From: Synergistaceae bacterium
GTDB taxonomy: Bacteria > Synergistota > Synergistia > Synergistales > Synergistaceae
Reading direction: 5' to 3'
Assembly (NCBI GenBank): GCA_031290815.1
Contig: JAISLO010000227.1
Location: forward strand, 1 to 16,026
DNA: 16,026 nt
The notes under the pieces are model-generated. The model was not told the DNA's origin, searched no databases, and worked only from the letters and a program-made list of their open reading frames with translations. This document shows positions 1 through 8,064 of this stretch, piece after piece. Every line of letters begins with the position of its first letter. Within the stretch, counting starts at the first letter, position 1. The translations under genes were made by a program, and so were the position numbers.

Positions 1-1817
1 GGGCAAGGCAAGTAGCCGAGATGATGCTGTCGGAGAGCTCCCTCGGGCCGGATGGCGATGTCCTCCGAGCGTGCGCGCAGACAGCCCTCGACTTCATAAA
101 CATAAGGGAGAGGAAATCGGCCCGCCCATCCGAAGGCGGTATGACGAGCAGTCCTCTCCCCGCCCCGTATGAGGAACTGCGGCGAAAACTCGCGGACGAG
201 TTCGCCGCACCGAAACGCGGCAGGAGGAAACGGGAGGTATCCAACCCCACGGTCGAAAAGCTCTCGAAACAGTTCAAGACGCTTCAGTCCGCTAAGAACA
301 TCGGTCCTTACAACAGCTTCGCGAGGACTGCGGAAGCGTTGCTGACCGAGACCGAGGGGACGGACTCGGAGCCGACCTTCAAAGCCATCCGCGACATAGC
401 GTTGATGATGCGAGAAATTGCTCGCGGCGAACCCGATGCCAGGAATCCTCTCTATGTGACTCAGCATTCCTCTTTCGAGGAATACCCGTTGCGCACGAGC
501 CACCCAGCCGTTCTTACGTTGTGGGAATACATGTGCAAACTGGGGGGGCGCAAGTTCGGCAGCGGATGGGAGAGCGCGGCGAGGACGGCCAGAATGAGCA
601 TGATAATCTCTCACGAGGAGTTCAAGCCTGCCTATGACAAGGTGATGGCGGTCAAGCACTTTGATGACGTGAGCGGGAAACTCCCCATCACGGCGGAACG
701 ATATTACTCCGGGTGGACGGAACAGGAGAGATTTATCCTCCTGTTTCTCGCCGTGTCGGATCAGAGTAGAGATAAATATGATTTATTCGAGGATTTTCCA
801 GAGAAGACGGTCATGAGGTGGTTCAAGACTCTCGGGGAGATAGGAAAAAAGAGGCGTTCCGGAATGGCGTGGCCCAAGACGGTCAGGCAGGCATTCGAGA
901 AGCTGATCCTCTCCGGAGGAGGCATGTATTATGCGGATTCCATAGCCAGAGAGGACCTTCCATTCGAATGCATGACGATGCCGACGATCGCAGTGATAGT
1001 TCTATGCTTTCCGAGCATCCTCAAGCTGCTGAAGCACAAGCTGAAATCCCATCTGCCGCTTGAAGTGAGCGACAATGACAAAAGGATTTTGGAGCGTTTC
1101 TGTCCAAAATTAGTATTCCCTGTCCCGGCGCTCAGGGCTGCCTGCGAACTGTTCGACCGCAAGGGACGAGGAATCTTTTTAGACTCGATCTTAATATCCA
1201 CGATAGGCGCAGACTTGTACCAAGCTTTGAATAGCAGCGATCAACGCATGCCGACGCTGTGGGGATCGATGTCTCAGCCCCATATCGCTCTGTTCGCGGA
1301 AAACCTGCCGGAGGGCTCGCAGATCGCGGCCTTCTGCCAGCTCTGCCTCGGCCAAAAGCCCATGAGTTTATCCGACGATCCGTCGGGGATCTCGGCATTT
1401 TTCTCATCGCGCCCGGATGAGAATCAAGTCGCCAGCGCCACGCTGTCGCTGTTTCTGATGACATGGCCCGGGGTATCCGTCGAATTTCTGCTGCGGTTCT
1501 TCGAGTCCACGATCGAGGGACACAAACTGATACAACAGTGGGATGTGATTCCGAAAATCATATCCAAAATTCAGAGCCAGGTGGACAGGAAAGAGGTCGC
1601 GCGAGGAGTATCGCTCATTCTGAAGAGAAAATGCAAAGACGTGATGAACCCCAGCTTGAAGTATATCATCAAAACTCTCGGCACTTTGGCAAAGGGCGAC
1701 AGGCTGCCGGAAAATTATGATAAAGAGCGGGACAATTTAGACGATGATTTTGACCTCGGCGAAGATAGTATTTTTAAAATGTTCAAACGCATGTTCAAGA
1801 AATGGGGCAAAAAATGA
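1..1817 (+). CDS. Large uncharacterised protein, 5' end outside window
   Basis: I do not recognise this protein. The frame is open from base 3 with no stop before the first ATG pair (bases 21 and 24), so the gene probably starts upstream. A later start at base 141, behind an AAGG-type ribosome site, is also possible. From the ATG at 21 there are 598 residues; the stop is TGA at 1815-1817. The sequence looks mostly helical and soluble: a basic stretch near residues 64-71 (PKRGRRKR), moderately hydrophobic segments near 322-337 and 474-493 that are too weak to call membrane spans, a short acidic patch near 571-582, and a C-terminal tail rich in F, M, W and K (residues 584-598). I see no Walker motif, nuclease motif, zinc knuckle or signal peptide. 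It is the only plus-strand gene and converges on recO. Parts of it look richer in A and T than the neighbours, which would fit an accessory gene, but I did not compute this. Confidence 0.75.
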   Translation, partial: ARQVAEMMLSESSLGPDGDVLRACAQTALDFINIRERKSARPSEGGMTSSPLPAPYEELRRKLADEFAAPKRGRRKREVSNPTVEKLSKQFKTLQSAKNIGPYNSFARTAEALLTETEGTDSEPTFKAIRDIALMMREIARGEPDARNPLYVTQHSSFEEYPLRTSHPAVLTLWEYMCKLGGRKFGSGWESAARTARMSMIISHEEFKPAYDKVMAVKHFDDVSGKLPITAERYYSGWTEQERFILLFLAVSDQSRDKYDLFEDFPEKTVMRWFKTLGEIGKKRRSGMAWPKTVRQAFEKLILSGGGMYYADSIAREDLPFECMTMPTIAVIVLCFPSILKLLKHKLKSHLPLEVSDNDKRILERFCPKLVFPVPALRAACELFDRKGRGIFLDSILISTIGADLYQALNSSDQRMPTLWGSMSQPHIALFAENLPEGSQIAAFCQLCLGQKPMSLSDDPSGISAFFSSRPDENQVASATLSLFLMTWPGVSVEFLLRFFESTIEGHKLIQQWDVIPKIISKIQSQVDRKEVARGVSLILKRKCKDVMNPSLKYIIKTLGTLAKGDRLPENYDKERDNLDDDFDLGEDSIFKMFKRMFKKWGKK

Positions 1818-1834
1818 AGATAAAATACTGAGAC

Positions 1835-1854
1835 GGATCAGCAAACTGCTGTCC
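1835..1854. terminator. Small hairpin between convergent genes
   Basis: In the 62-base gap between the stop of the plus-strand gene and the stop of recO there is an inverted repeat: GGA-T-CAGCA, loop AAC, TGCTG-TCC. This gives eight pairs with one bulged T. Neither strand has a T-run directly after it, so it is not a classic intrinsic terminator. On the minus strand a T-rich stretch begins about 10 bases later. It could be a weak two-way transcription end point, or chance. Confidence 0.25.
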
Positions 1855-1879
1855 CCCGACAAGGATGATCGAATCGGCA

Positions 1880-2644
1880 TCAGAGGAACGAATAGAGCCA
1901 TTGAACACAATCATCCATTTCACGGCTAGCGGCGTTCTGTACGCTGGCTGCGGCCCACGGCGCAAATTTATCCAGGGGAAGCGTGGCGGAGAGAAATATA
2001 TCGCGCAGGATCAGAGGCGTCATCGGCTTATGCAAGGCTTCGTCCCGACCGCCCACGCACCTGCCGCACAGCAGGCCGATCCGAGTCCTGAGGACTGCTC
2101 CGCCGGGATCATCGAGAATACTCGCGCCGCATGATGAGCAGGAATCGAGAGACGGAGCCACACCCCAGAGGTTTCCCCATCTCCACGCAAACCTCACGCA
2201 CAGCAAGGTCGGATCAATGCCGCAGGCGAGGTTTTTCATGCTCCCCCACAGGAGCGACAGCAAATTATCGCTCTCAGCCCGCACGGGCAGCCTTGACGAG
2301 AGCTCGCCGCACCACGAGACGGCCGCTGACAGGGCTCGCCGCGACCTGCGGATGTTCCAAAATGCCTCGCGGACATCCACTCCCTTCAAGTACAGACGCC
2401 TTGGGCTCTGATAGAGGTCGAAGTTCCCCCAAGCCAGGGGCTCGGTCCCCGCTCCGAACCTGTTCTTCGATCCGCCGGCCCCTGGCGCGCTCACCCAGAT
2501 CGCCCCGTGAGACCTGAGAAACAGGAGCAGGCTCTGCGAGGCGGCGCGAGCGTCTTTCCTTCGCAGCACAACCCCGCTGGCCCTGTGAAGGCCCTGCGGA
2601 AACCCGTCCTCTACGTCGAGGCGCGGGAGCTGTCCCCGTTTCAC
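1880..2644 (-). CDS. recO: DNA repair protein RecO
   Basis: RecO loads RecA onto SSB-coated single-stranded DNA, with RecR, in the RecF recombination-repair pathway. The product is 254 residues, normal for the family. The N-terminal OB-fold region is recognisable from the ASGVVLRR strand (about residues 22-29) and from the pattern SKNRFGAGTEPL (about 59-70). A zinc-finger pattern follows: CSSC at 169-172 and CGRC at 193-196. The frame is open further upstream to a TTG at 2713. I chose the GTG at 2644 because it overlaps the era stop as GTGA, a standard coupling arrangement, and leaves only about 20 extra residues before the OB fold. It is the last gene of the minus-strand series. The ribosome site is weak, so translation probably depends on era. 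Confidence 0.9.
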   Translation of the reverse strand: MKRGQLPRLDVEDGFPQGLHRASGVVLRRKDARAASQSLLLFLRSHGAIWVSAPGAGGSKNRFGAGTEPLAWGNFDLYQSPRRLYLKGVDVREAFWNIRRSRRALSAAVSWCGELSSRLPVRAESDNLLSLLWGSMKNLACGIDPTLLCVRFAWRWGNLWGVAPSLDSCSSCGASILDDPGGAVLRTRIGLLCGRCVGGRDEALHKPMTPLILRDIFLSATLPLDKFAPWAAASVQNAASREMDDCVQWLYSFL

Positions 2645-3555
2645 CTGCGACGATATCCAGCGCGCTCGATCTCGATCATGGACTTTCTCCAACCGGGCTT
2701 CACCTTCACCCAAAGCTCCAGGGACACGGGATACCCAAATCTCCTCTTCATCTCGGCCTTAGCGGCGCTCCTGACCGCCTTGATCATCGAGCCGTTCTCG
2801 CCTATCAGGATGCCCTTCTGTCCGGGGCGTTCGACGATGATGACGGCCCTTATCTCGATGCCGGTCATCTCGGGGTGCTCTTCCGGGTTTTTAAATTCCT
2901 CCACGACAACCGCCGTGCTGTGAGGCACCTCCTTCTCCGTCAGCCTTAGGATCTTCTCCCTTATTATCTCCTCGGCCAGGAATCTCTCGGTGGTATCCAT
3001 GAGGACATCATCCGGGTAAATCAGCTCTCCCTCCGGCAGAAGACGGGCCATTTCGGACTTCAGGACGTCGAGGTTCGCGCCGTTCATCGCGGAGACAGGG
3101 ACCACCGAGACCGGCTTCACCCTGTCCTGGAGCAGTGCAAGGGACTTCCAGAAGGCTCCCATGTTCCGAACCCGGTCTATCTTGTTTGGAACGAGGATGA
3201 CCGGAATCCTGCCTCCGGCGAGATAATCCAGAGGCTCTTCCAATATGCGATCGGGCCCCATCCCGGCGTCCACCACGAAACAGATCACATCGACCATGCC
3301 AACGGCCTCGGACGCCTCCTTCATCATGAACTCCCCCAGGGCGTGTCTCGGCTTGTGGATGCCCGGCGTATCGACCAGGACTATCTGATATTCATCGGTC
3401 GTCAGCACACATCTAACGGCGCTGCGGGTGGTCTGCGGACAGCTGGAGACCGCTGCGACCTTTTCCCTCAGCAGCGCGTTGATGAGCGACGATTTACCGA
3501 CGTTGGGCCTCCCAACGAGGGTCACGTAACCGGATCGAAACACCGCGTCAGCCAT
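2641..3555 (-). CDS. era: GTPase Era
   Basis: Era is an essential GTPase that binds the 3' end of 16S rRNA and assists 30S subunit assembly. The 304-residue product has the full set of motifs: G1 GRPNVGKS at 15-22, a PQTTR switch segment at 40-44, G3 DTPG at 62-65, G4 NKID at 124-127 and G5 SAMN at 155-158. A C-terminal KH domain follows at about 205-285, with the IGENG loop at 251-255. The ATG at 3555 overlaps the last 8 bases of cdd and lacks a strong ribosome site, which points to translational coupling. The downstream overlap with recO is GTGA. The cdd-era-recO order is widespread in Firmicutes-like genomes. Nothing is missing or truncated. Confidence 0.98.
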   Translation of the reverse strand: MADAVFRSGYVTLVGRPNVGKSSLINALLREKVAAVSSCPQTTRSAVRCVLTTDEYQIVLVDTPGIHKPRHALGEFMMKEASEAVGMVDVICFVVDAGMGPDRILEEPLDYLAGGRIPVILVPNKIDRVRNMGAFWKSLALLQDRVKPVSVVPVSAMNGANLDVLKSEMARLLPEGELIYPDDVLMDTTERFLAEEIIREKILRLTEKEVPHSTAVVVEEFKNPEEHPEMTGIEIRAVIIVERPGQKGILIGENGSMIKAVRSAAKAEMKRRFGYPVSLELWVKVKPGWRKSMIEIERAGYRRR

Positions 3556-3985
3556 TTTTCGTATCGTTCAACGCGAAGCTGTAGGGGAAAAGCGCGTCGA
3601 GGCCGAACAGATCCAGTTTTGAACCGTTCTTGAGGACGACTATTAGGTTTGGGTTGAACTCGGAGAGGAACTGTCTGCATGCTCCGCATGGAGGACAGAA
3701 GACTCCGGGCAGGGCCGACACGGCTATCGCCAATGGTTTGCGATTGCCCTCCGAAACGGCCTTCGACATGGCCACTCGCTCCGCGCACAAGGACAGCCCG
3801 TAGCTGGCGTTCTCCACGTTGCATCCGCCCGTTACTGCGCCGCCCTCCAGGAGAATGGCCGCTCCCACGGGAAAGTTCGAGTACGGCGCGTATGCTCTCA
3901 CCATATATTCCTCCGCAGTCCTCATCAGGTCGAGCGGCTCTATGCCGAATGCCGCGCGAAACTCTCTGGAGCTTAGAACTTCCAT
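3548..3985 (-). CDS. cdd: Cytidine deaminase
   Basis: This enzyme deaminates cytidine and deoxycytidine to uridine and deoxyuridine in pyrimidine salvage. The 145-residue product belongs to the small homotetrameric class. AYAPYSNFPVGAA is at 31-43. The catalytic CAE is at 67-69 (zinc ligand Cys67, proton shuttle Glu69), and PCGAC at 99-103 supplies zinc ligands Cys100 and Cys103. The N-terminus is about 14 residues longer than in B. subtilis Cdd. The ATG at 3985 is still the best start because a strong GGGAGG site lies 7 bases upstream (3993-3998). The alternative ATG at residue 21 would shorten the first helix. The gene follows the CorC-like gene after 18 bases and overlaps era by 8. Confidence 0.96.
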   Translation of the reverse strand: MEVLSSREFRAAFGIEPLDLMRTAEEYMVRAYAPYSNFPVGAAILLEGGAVTGGCNVENASYGLSLCAERVAMSKAVSEGNRKPLAIAVSALPGVFCPPCGACRQFLSEFNPNLIVVLKNGSKLDLFGLDALFPYSFALNDTKNG

Positions 3986-4003
3986 GGCAACCCCTCCCGC
4001 AAA

Positions 4004-5290
4004 TCATTGTTCTCCACGCGCGTCACCCTCATCAACTCCGGCGTATTCCATTCTCACCTGCAATATCCTGTGATCGACCACTTCCACTGCGTTTATCCTC
4101 CATGGCCCGCAGGACACCGACTCGCCTTCGAGGGGAAAGTTTCCCTTCAGCGAGAGGAGCATTCCGGCGACGGTGTCCACGTCGTCGAACTCGAACGGAT
4201 AGCCTAGCGCCTCAGAGAGCTCGTCAAGGTTGACGTATCCCTGCACCAAGTACGATCCGCCGCTCTCCTTCAGGATGTCGGGAGTTTCGTCGTCGTATTC
4301 GTCCTGTATGTCCCCGACTATCTCCTCGAGGATGTCCTCCAGGGTCACGAGTCCGGCCGTTCCGCCGTACTCGTCTACAACTATGGCGATGTGAGTTTTA
4401 GACTTCTTCATCAGCTCGAAGGCCTCGTCCGTCTTTATGGTCTCCGGGATGAACAGCGGCTCCCTTTGAAGCTCCGCGATCCTGACATCCAGCTTGCCGA
4501 GCGACAGGGGGGAAAGGAGATCCTTCACGTAAAGCACCCCGGTTATCTTGTCGAGCTCTCGCTCGTAGACGGGAATGCGCGAGTGGCCGCTGTCCAGGAA
4601 CACGCAAGACGCCTTCTCGACCGTTGTGTCGGACGGTATGGTGGTCATGTCGGTGCGAGCCACCATTATCTCCGAGACCCTTGTCTCCTCGAAGGCAATG
4701 ACGCCGCTTATCATCTTGCGTTCGTCTTCCTCTATCACCCCTGACTCCTCGCTCGCGTGCACCATTATCTCCAGGTCCTCCCTCGTGACGAACGAGCCGT
4801 AGGTATCCAGCCTCAAGCCCATGAGACTTCCGATAAACCACACAATGTGCTGCACGAGGTATATCACCGGAGCGAGGAGGATGTCAAACACCCTCAGGAT
4901 GGGGAGTGAGCGGTATATTACGGACTCCTTATGCGCTATCGCTATATTCTTTGGGAGTATCTCGCAGAAGATGACGACGATCGTGGTCATGACCGCAATG
5001 GCGATCAGCGGGCCGTAGGCGCTGCCGAAATAGAACGTGAACATAGCTGTCGCGACCGAGCTCGCCGCGATGTTCACGACATTGTTGCCAACCAGCGTGA
5101 CGGTGAGCTGCTTTTGTATGTTTTCAGCCAGCCACGTGAAGCCTCTCTTCCTGTTTGGATAAGCGTTCTCCATAGCCTTCAATTTCATTTTCCCTGCCGC
5201 GGTTATCGCAGTCTCCGTCGCGCTGAAATAGAACGACAACAAGAGCAACACCGCCAGCAGGCCGATACTGCCAGCCAATTCAGAACTCAC
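4004..5290 (-). CDS. CNNM/CorC-type membrane protein with CBS pair (HlyC family)
   Basis: Members of this family are linked to magnesium or cobalt efflux and are often labelled hemolysin C or TlyC. The transport role is family knowledge and not visible here. The 428-residue product has an N-terminal CNNM (DUF21) membrane domain at about 1-160, with hydrophobic segments near 8-23, 78-110 and 128-158. A CBS pair covers about 205-325, including SEIMVARTDM (206-215) and VDEYGGTAGLVTLEDILEEI (305-324). A CorC-type C-terminal domain follows at about 345-415. The start is GTG at 5290, the only suitable in-frame codon after the ybeY stop. GGGAGG lies about 12 bases upstream, rather far. It sits between ybeY and cdd, where B. 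subtilis has dgkA. In E. coli the related ybeX also follows ybeY but lacks the membrane domain. Confidence 0.92.
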   Translation of the reverse strand: MSSELAGSIGLLAVLLLLSFYFSATETAITAAGKMKLKAMENAYPNRKRGFTWLAENIQKQLTVTLVGNNVVNIAASSVATAMFTFYFGSAYGPLIAIAVMTTIVVIFCEILPKNIAIAHKESVIYRSLPILRVFDILLAPVIYLVQHIVWFIGSLMGLRLDTYGSFVTREDLEIMVHASEESGVIEEDERKMISGVIAFEETRVSEIMVARTDMTTIPSDTTVEKASCVFLDSGHSRIPVYERELDKITGVLYVKDLLSPLSLGKLDVRIAELQREPLFIPETIKTDEAFELMKKSKTHIAIVVDEYGGTAGLVTLEDILEEIVGDIQDEYDDETPDILKESGGSYLVQGYVNLDELSEALGYPFEFDDVDTVAGMLLSLKGNFPLEGESVSCGPWRINAVEVVDHRILQVRMEYAGVDEGDARGEQ

Positions 5291-5311
5291 TGCCGCATCA
5301 ATCCTCCCAAT

Positions 5312-5794
5312 TCATCGATGACGTCTTCGAAAATAACCCTCGCGCATCCGCTCCTGAACGCTCCACATGGCGGTCATCCGCTCATCCGTGTCATGGTCGA
5401 AACCGACCAGATGCAGAATGCCGTGGATGGCGACGAGAGCCATCTCCCCGTCGAAGCCTGTGTCAGAGGAATGCGCGTTATCCCTCACAAATTCCGGCGA
5501 TATCACCACGTCGCCCAATGGCAGCTCGCCACCCCACTGGGGCGGAGAAAACACCCCATCCTCCTCCCACAGAGGAAATGAAAGCACGTCGGTGGATTCG
5601 GAAACATTTCGATACACGGCGTTCAAGCCTTTTATCTCGTCCTTCGAAACAAACGACAGCGCAACCTGAGCGACGTCGCACACCAACAGGCCTTTCATCT
5701 CTGGGCTGGAGCCTATCTCCGACTCCAGCGCAGGGATATCGAGGTCCCCCGCGCCGCCCTCTCCAAAGGATGATACGTCGATTCTGAGTATCAA
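5312..5794 (-). CDS. ybeY: Endoribonuclease YbeY, rRNA maturation factor
   Basis: YbeY is a zinc-dependent single-strand endoribonuclease needed for 16S rRNA 3' end maturation and 70S quality control. The 160-residue product carries the signature HGILHLVGFDH at 124-134, with His124, His128 and His134 as the metal ligands. The conserved STDVLSFP segment is at 67-74. The start is TTG at 5794, overlapping the stop of the pgpH homologue as TTGA, with a purine-rich site (GGGGAGAGG, 5798-5806) just upstream. No ATG lies nearby in frame. Its place after phoH and the HD gene is the standard order. The length is typical. Confidence 0.96.
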   Translation of the reverse strand: MILRIDVSSFGEGGAGDLDIPALESEIGSSPEMKGLLVCDVAQVALSFVSKDEIKGLNAVYRNVSESTDVLSFPLWEEDGVFSPPQWGGELPLGDVVISPEFVRDNAHSSDTGFDGEMALVAIHGILHLVGFDHDTDERMTAMWSVQERMREGYFRRRHR

Positions 5795-8064
5795 GAACCT
5801 CTCCCCAACTCAGGCGCCTCTGCCGCGAGCACGCATGTATCCTCGTCCATTCGGGCCGGATCATCGTCCTTATCTGCCAAAGGAGAGTCCTTGTCCTCTC
5901 CAACGGCCTCGGTCCTGGCGCCAAGAGCGGAATCGCCGCCCTCCGGCGTTCCTCCGCCCGCGGCAGGTTGATTTTCACGCGCTTGTCCGCCGCTCGCCTC
6001 GGTTTTTTCATCCTCTGTCGCTATGGGCTTGACCTCTCTCGTATGATACATCGACATCAGGACCTCTGTGAACGCCGTTTTGATCGCGTTGATATCCCTC
6101 ATCGTGAAGTCGACGTTGACAAACTGGCCGGCTATGATCTTCGAGTCTATGACGTCGCTCACCATCTTTTCGAGCTCAGGCCTCCCGGCAAGCGGGTTTT
6201 TGAGCCCTTTCAGCGCCGCCTCTATAGAGTCGGCCAGCATCAGGAGGCCTGTCTCCCTGCGCTGCGGGGTCGGTCCGGGATAACAATATTGATCCTTGTC
6301 TATCCCCTGACCATCTCCGCCGGCCTCCTTGTCTGCCGTTACGGCTTTGTTGTAAAAATAGCCGAGGAAGGTCTTCCCGTGATGCTCGGCGATAAAATCC
6401 TTTATCCCCTTTGGAAGCTTGTACTCGCCCGCGAGCTTGAGGCCGTCGGACACATGAGCCAGGATCATCCTGGCCGAGTCCTGCGGGGCGAGCCTGTCGT
6501 GGATGTTGTCGCCGAAGGATTGGTTCTCCACGAAATAATGAGGCCGTTTGAGCTTTCCTATGTCGTGATAATAGGCGCCGGTCCTGACAAGCAGGCCGTT
6601 CATGCCCACCTTGTCCGCCACGGCCTCCGCCATGGTCGCCACCGTTATGGTGTGATGATATGTCCCCGGCGCTTCCAGCTGCAGTCGTTTCAGCAGTGGT
6701 TCGGACGGATGGCTCATCTCTAGCAGGCGAAGGGGCGATATGATCTCGAAGACCGATTCCCACAGGGGAAGAACCGCCACGACGAGGCTGCTCCAGAGCG
6801 CCGACAGAGCCAGATAGAAGCCGAGCATCTCCCAATTCAGGGCCAGATTGAGACCCCACCTCACGAACATAGAGGTGAAGGTCAGGCATAATCCGAGGCT
6901 GAAGATGTTGCGCCAGATCATGATACGGCTCGACGCATCTCTTAGGTACAGGATGCTCGCGCCGGACGCAACGGCGCATACGATGCAGCCCACCGTTATG
7001 ACGGATGTCATGCTCGGAAACGCGAGCAGATACCCGATCAAGCCTCCGCCAAGCGTGACGTGGAACGCGAACGTCATAGGCACCGTCATGAAGAGCCACC
7101 CCGCAAGAGCCAAAAGGGAGAGGGAGTCTATATCCCAGACGGCGAGCCATCGCTGCGTGATCCAGTCGATCACCAGGATGACTGTGACATATGTCAGTTC
7201 CTTGCCTGTGAGCGGGTTTTCGTGTTTTTCGTCGAGCCAGGTGAGCCAGTGAGACCACGCGAACGCGAACATAACGACGAATATCAGCTGCTTCCACGGC
7301 ATGGCGGCATCAGGATATCCCTGGTTGCGAAGCACCTCTGCAATCGCAGGGGTCACGACCTGCCCCTCCTGGACCAGCACACCTCCCAGGCGTATCTCTC
7401 GCACCACGGACGGAATCCTCTGGCTGACCTCGTCCCTCAGCCTGCCGAGCATCTCCGAATCCTCGACGACGGTCGGGGAGAGCAGCGTGTCCAGCAACTG
7501 AAAAGCTATATTTTTTTCGGACTGGGGAATATCGACCGGCCTGAGGCTGTCCCATATCATTCCGGTCTGCTCGGTCCAGCTCACGGATTTGTCGTAATTC
7601 TTCTCCGCAACATCAATGACGGTCGATATTATCCGCTCGCGGACGTCCGGTGATACGCCGTTCAGCACGTCCACCACCCGCGGGGGAGCGAAGTTCAGGC
7701 TTCCGCTCTCCTTCAGCTCTGAGATACGCTCGCGGACGGCCTGAGTCATCCTGTTATCCCTGACCCGGACGTTCACTATTTGATCGGCCGCTTGATTCCT
7801 CATCTCGCTCGTGGCTGATTTATCCACGAATCGCGCGGAGCTTTGCGCCAAGTATGTTCTCGGCGACGGAGATCCTACTCTATAGCTCTCGTTTCTGTCC
7901 ACGAGAAACCAGCCCATGAACGCGATGAGGCCGACGCCCAGCACCAGGGCTGTGCGAAAGGCGTGATAAATTCCGGCGCGCTTCCTCCTCATGGATTCAT
8001 TAGCGCCCCTGGAGGCAAGATTTCGAATCCAGTTAAGAGACAAGTTCCCGTGAGCCCTCGCCAT
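5791..8064 (-). CDS. pgpH: 7TM-HD domain phosphodiesterase, PgpH family (c-di-AMP)
   Basis: PgpH homologues hydrolyse cyclic di-AMP through a cytoplasmic HD domain. From the ATG at 8064 the product is 757 residues. In order: a basic N-terminus and one membrane span (about 37-55), an extracytoplasmic 7TMR-HDED-type domain (about 60-255), a multi-span bundle (about 258-440), and an HD domain (about 465-680). The HD domain has His-His at 470-471, the His-Asp pair at 500-501 in YYHDIGK, EHH at 560-562 and a further Asp at 612. The last 75 or so residues are an acidic, Gly/Ala-rich tail unlike the usual family end. The start at 8064 has AAGGAG 10 bases upstream (8075-8080) and overlaps phoH by 32 bases. 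ATGs at 8091 and 7992 are alternatives. The phoH-pgpH-ybeY order supports the call. Substrate is inferred from the family. Confidence 0.93.
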   Translation of the reverse strand: MARAHGNLSLNWIRNLASRGANESMRRKRAGIYHAFRTALVLGVGLIAFMGWFLVDRNESYRVGSPSPRTYLAQSSARFVDKSATSEMRNQAADQIVNVRVRDNRMTQAVRERISELKESGSLNFAPPRVVDVLNGVSPDVRERIISTVIDVAEKNYDKSVSWTEQTGMIWDSLRPVDIPQSEKNIAFQLLDTLLSPTVVEDSEMLGRLRDEVSQRIPSVVREIRLGGVLVQEGQVVTPAIAEVLRNQGYPDAAMPWKQLIFVVMFAFAWSHWLTWLDEKHENPLTGKELTYVTVILVIDWITQRWLAVWDIDSLSLLALAGWLFMTVPMTFAFHVTLGGGLIGYLLAFPSMTSVITVGCIVCAVASGASILYLRDASSRIMIWRNIFSLGLCLTFTSMFVRWGLNLALNWEMLGFYLALSALWSSLVVAVLPLWESVFEIISPLRLLEMSHPSEPLLKRLQLEAPGTYHHTITVATMAEAVADKVGMNGLLVRTGAYYHDIGKLKRPHYFVENQSFGDNIHDRLAPQDSARMILAHVSDGLKLAGEYKLPKGIKDFIAEHHGKTFLGYFYNKAVTADKEAGGDGQGIDKDQYCYPGPTPQRRETGLLMLADSIEAALKGLKNPLAGRPELEKMVSDVIDSKIIAGQFVNVDFTMRDINAIKTAFTEVLMSMYHTREVKPIATEDEKTEASGGQARENQPAAGGGTPEGGDSALGARTEAVGEDKDSPLADKDDDPARMDEDTCVLAAEAPELGRGS

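Noticed and set aside
1322..1817. Unknown plus-strand gene as a membrane protein
   Set aside because: Hydrophobic stretches near residues 322-337 and 474-493 are short and broken by charged or polar residues, so they do not read as membrane spans.
2645..2713. Upstream extension of recO to a TTG at 2713
   Set aside because: It would add 23 residues inside the end of era that have no counterpart in RecO; the GTGA overlap at 2644 is a better start.
6176..7297. 373-codon minus-strand open frame inside the pgpH homologue
   Set aside because: It is a shifted frame within a gene whose own frame has clear HD motifs; the translation is Arg- and Pro-rich without domains.
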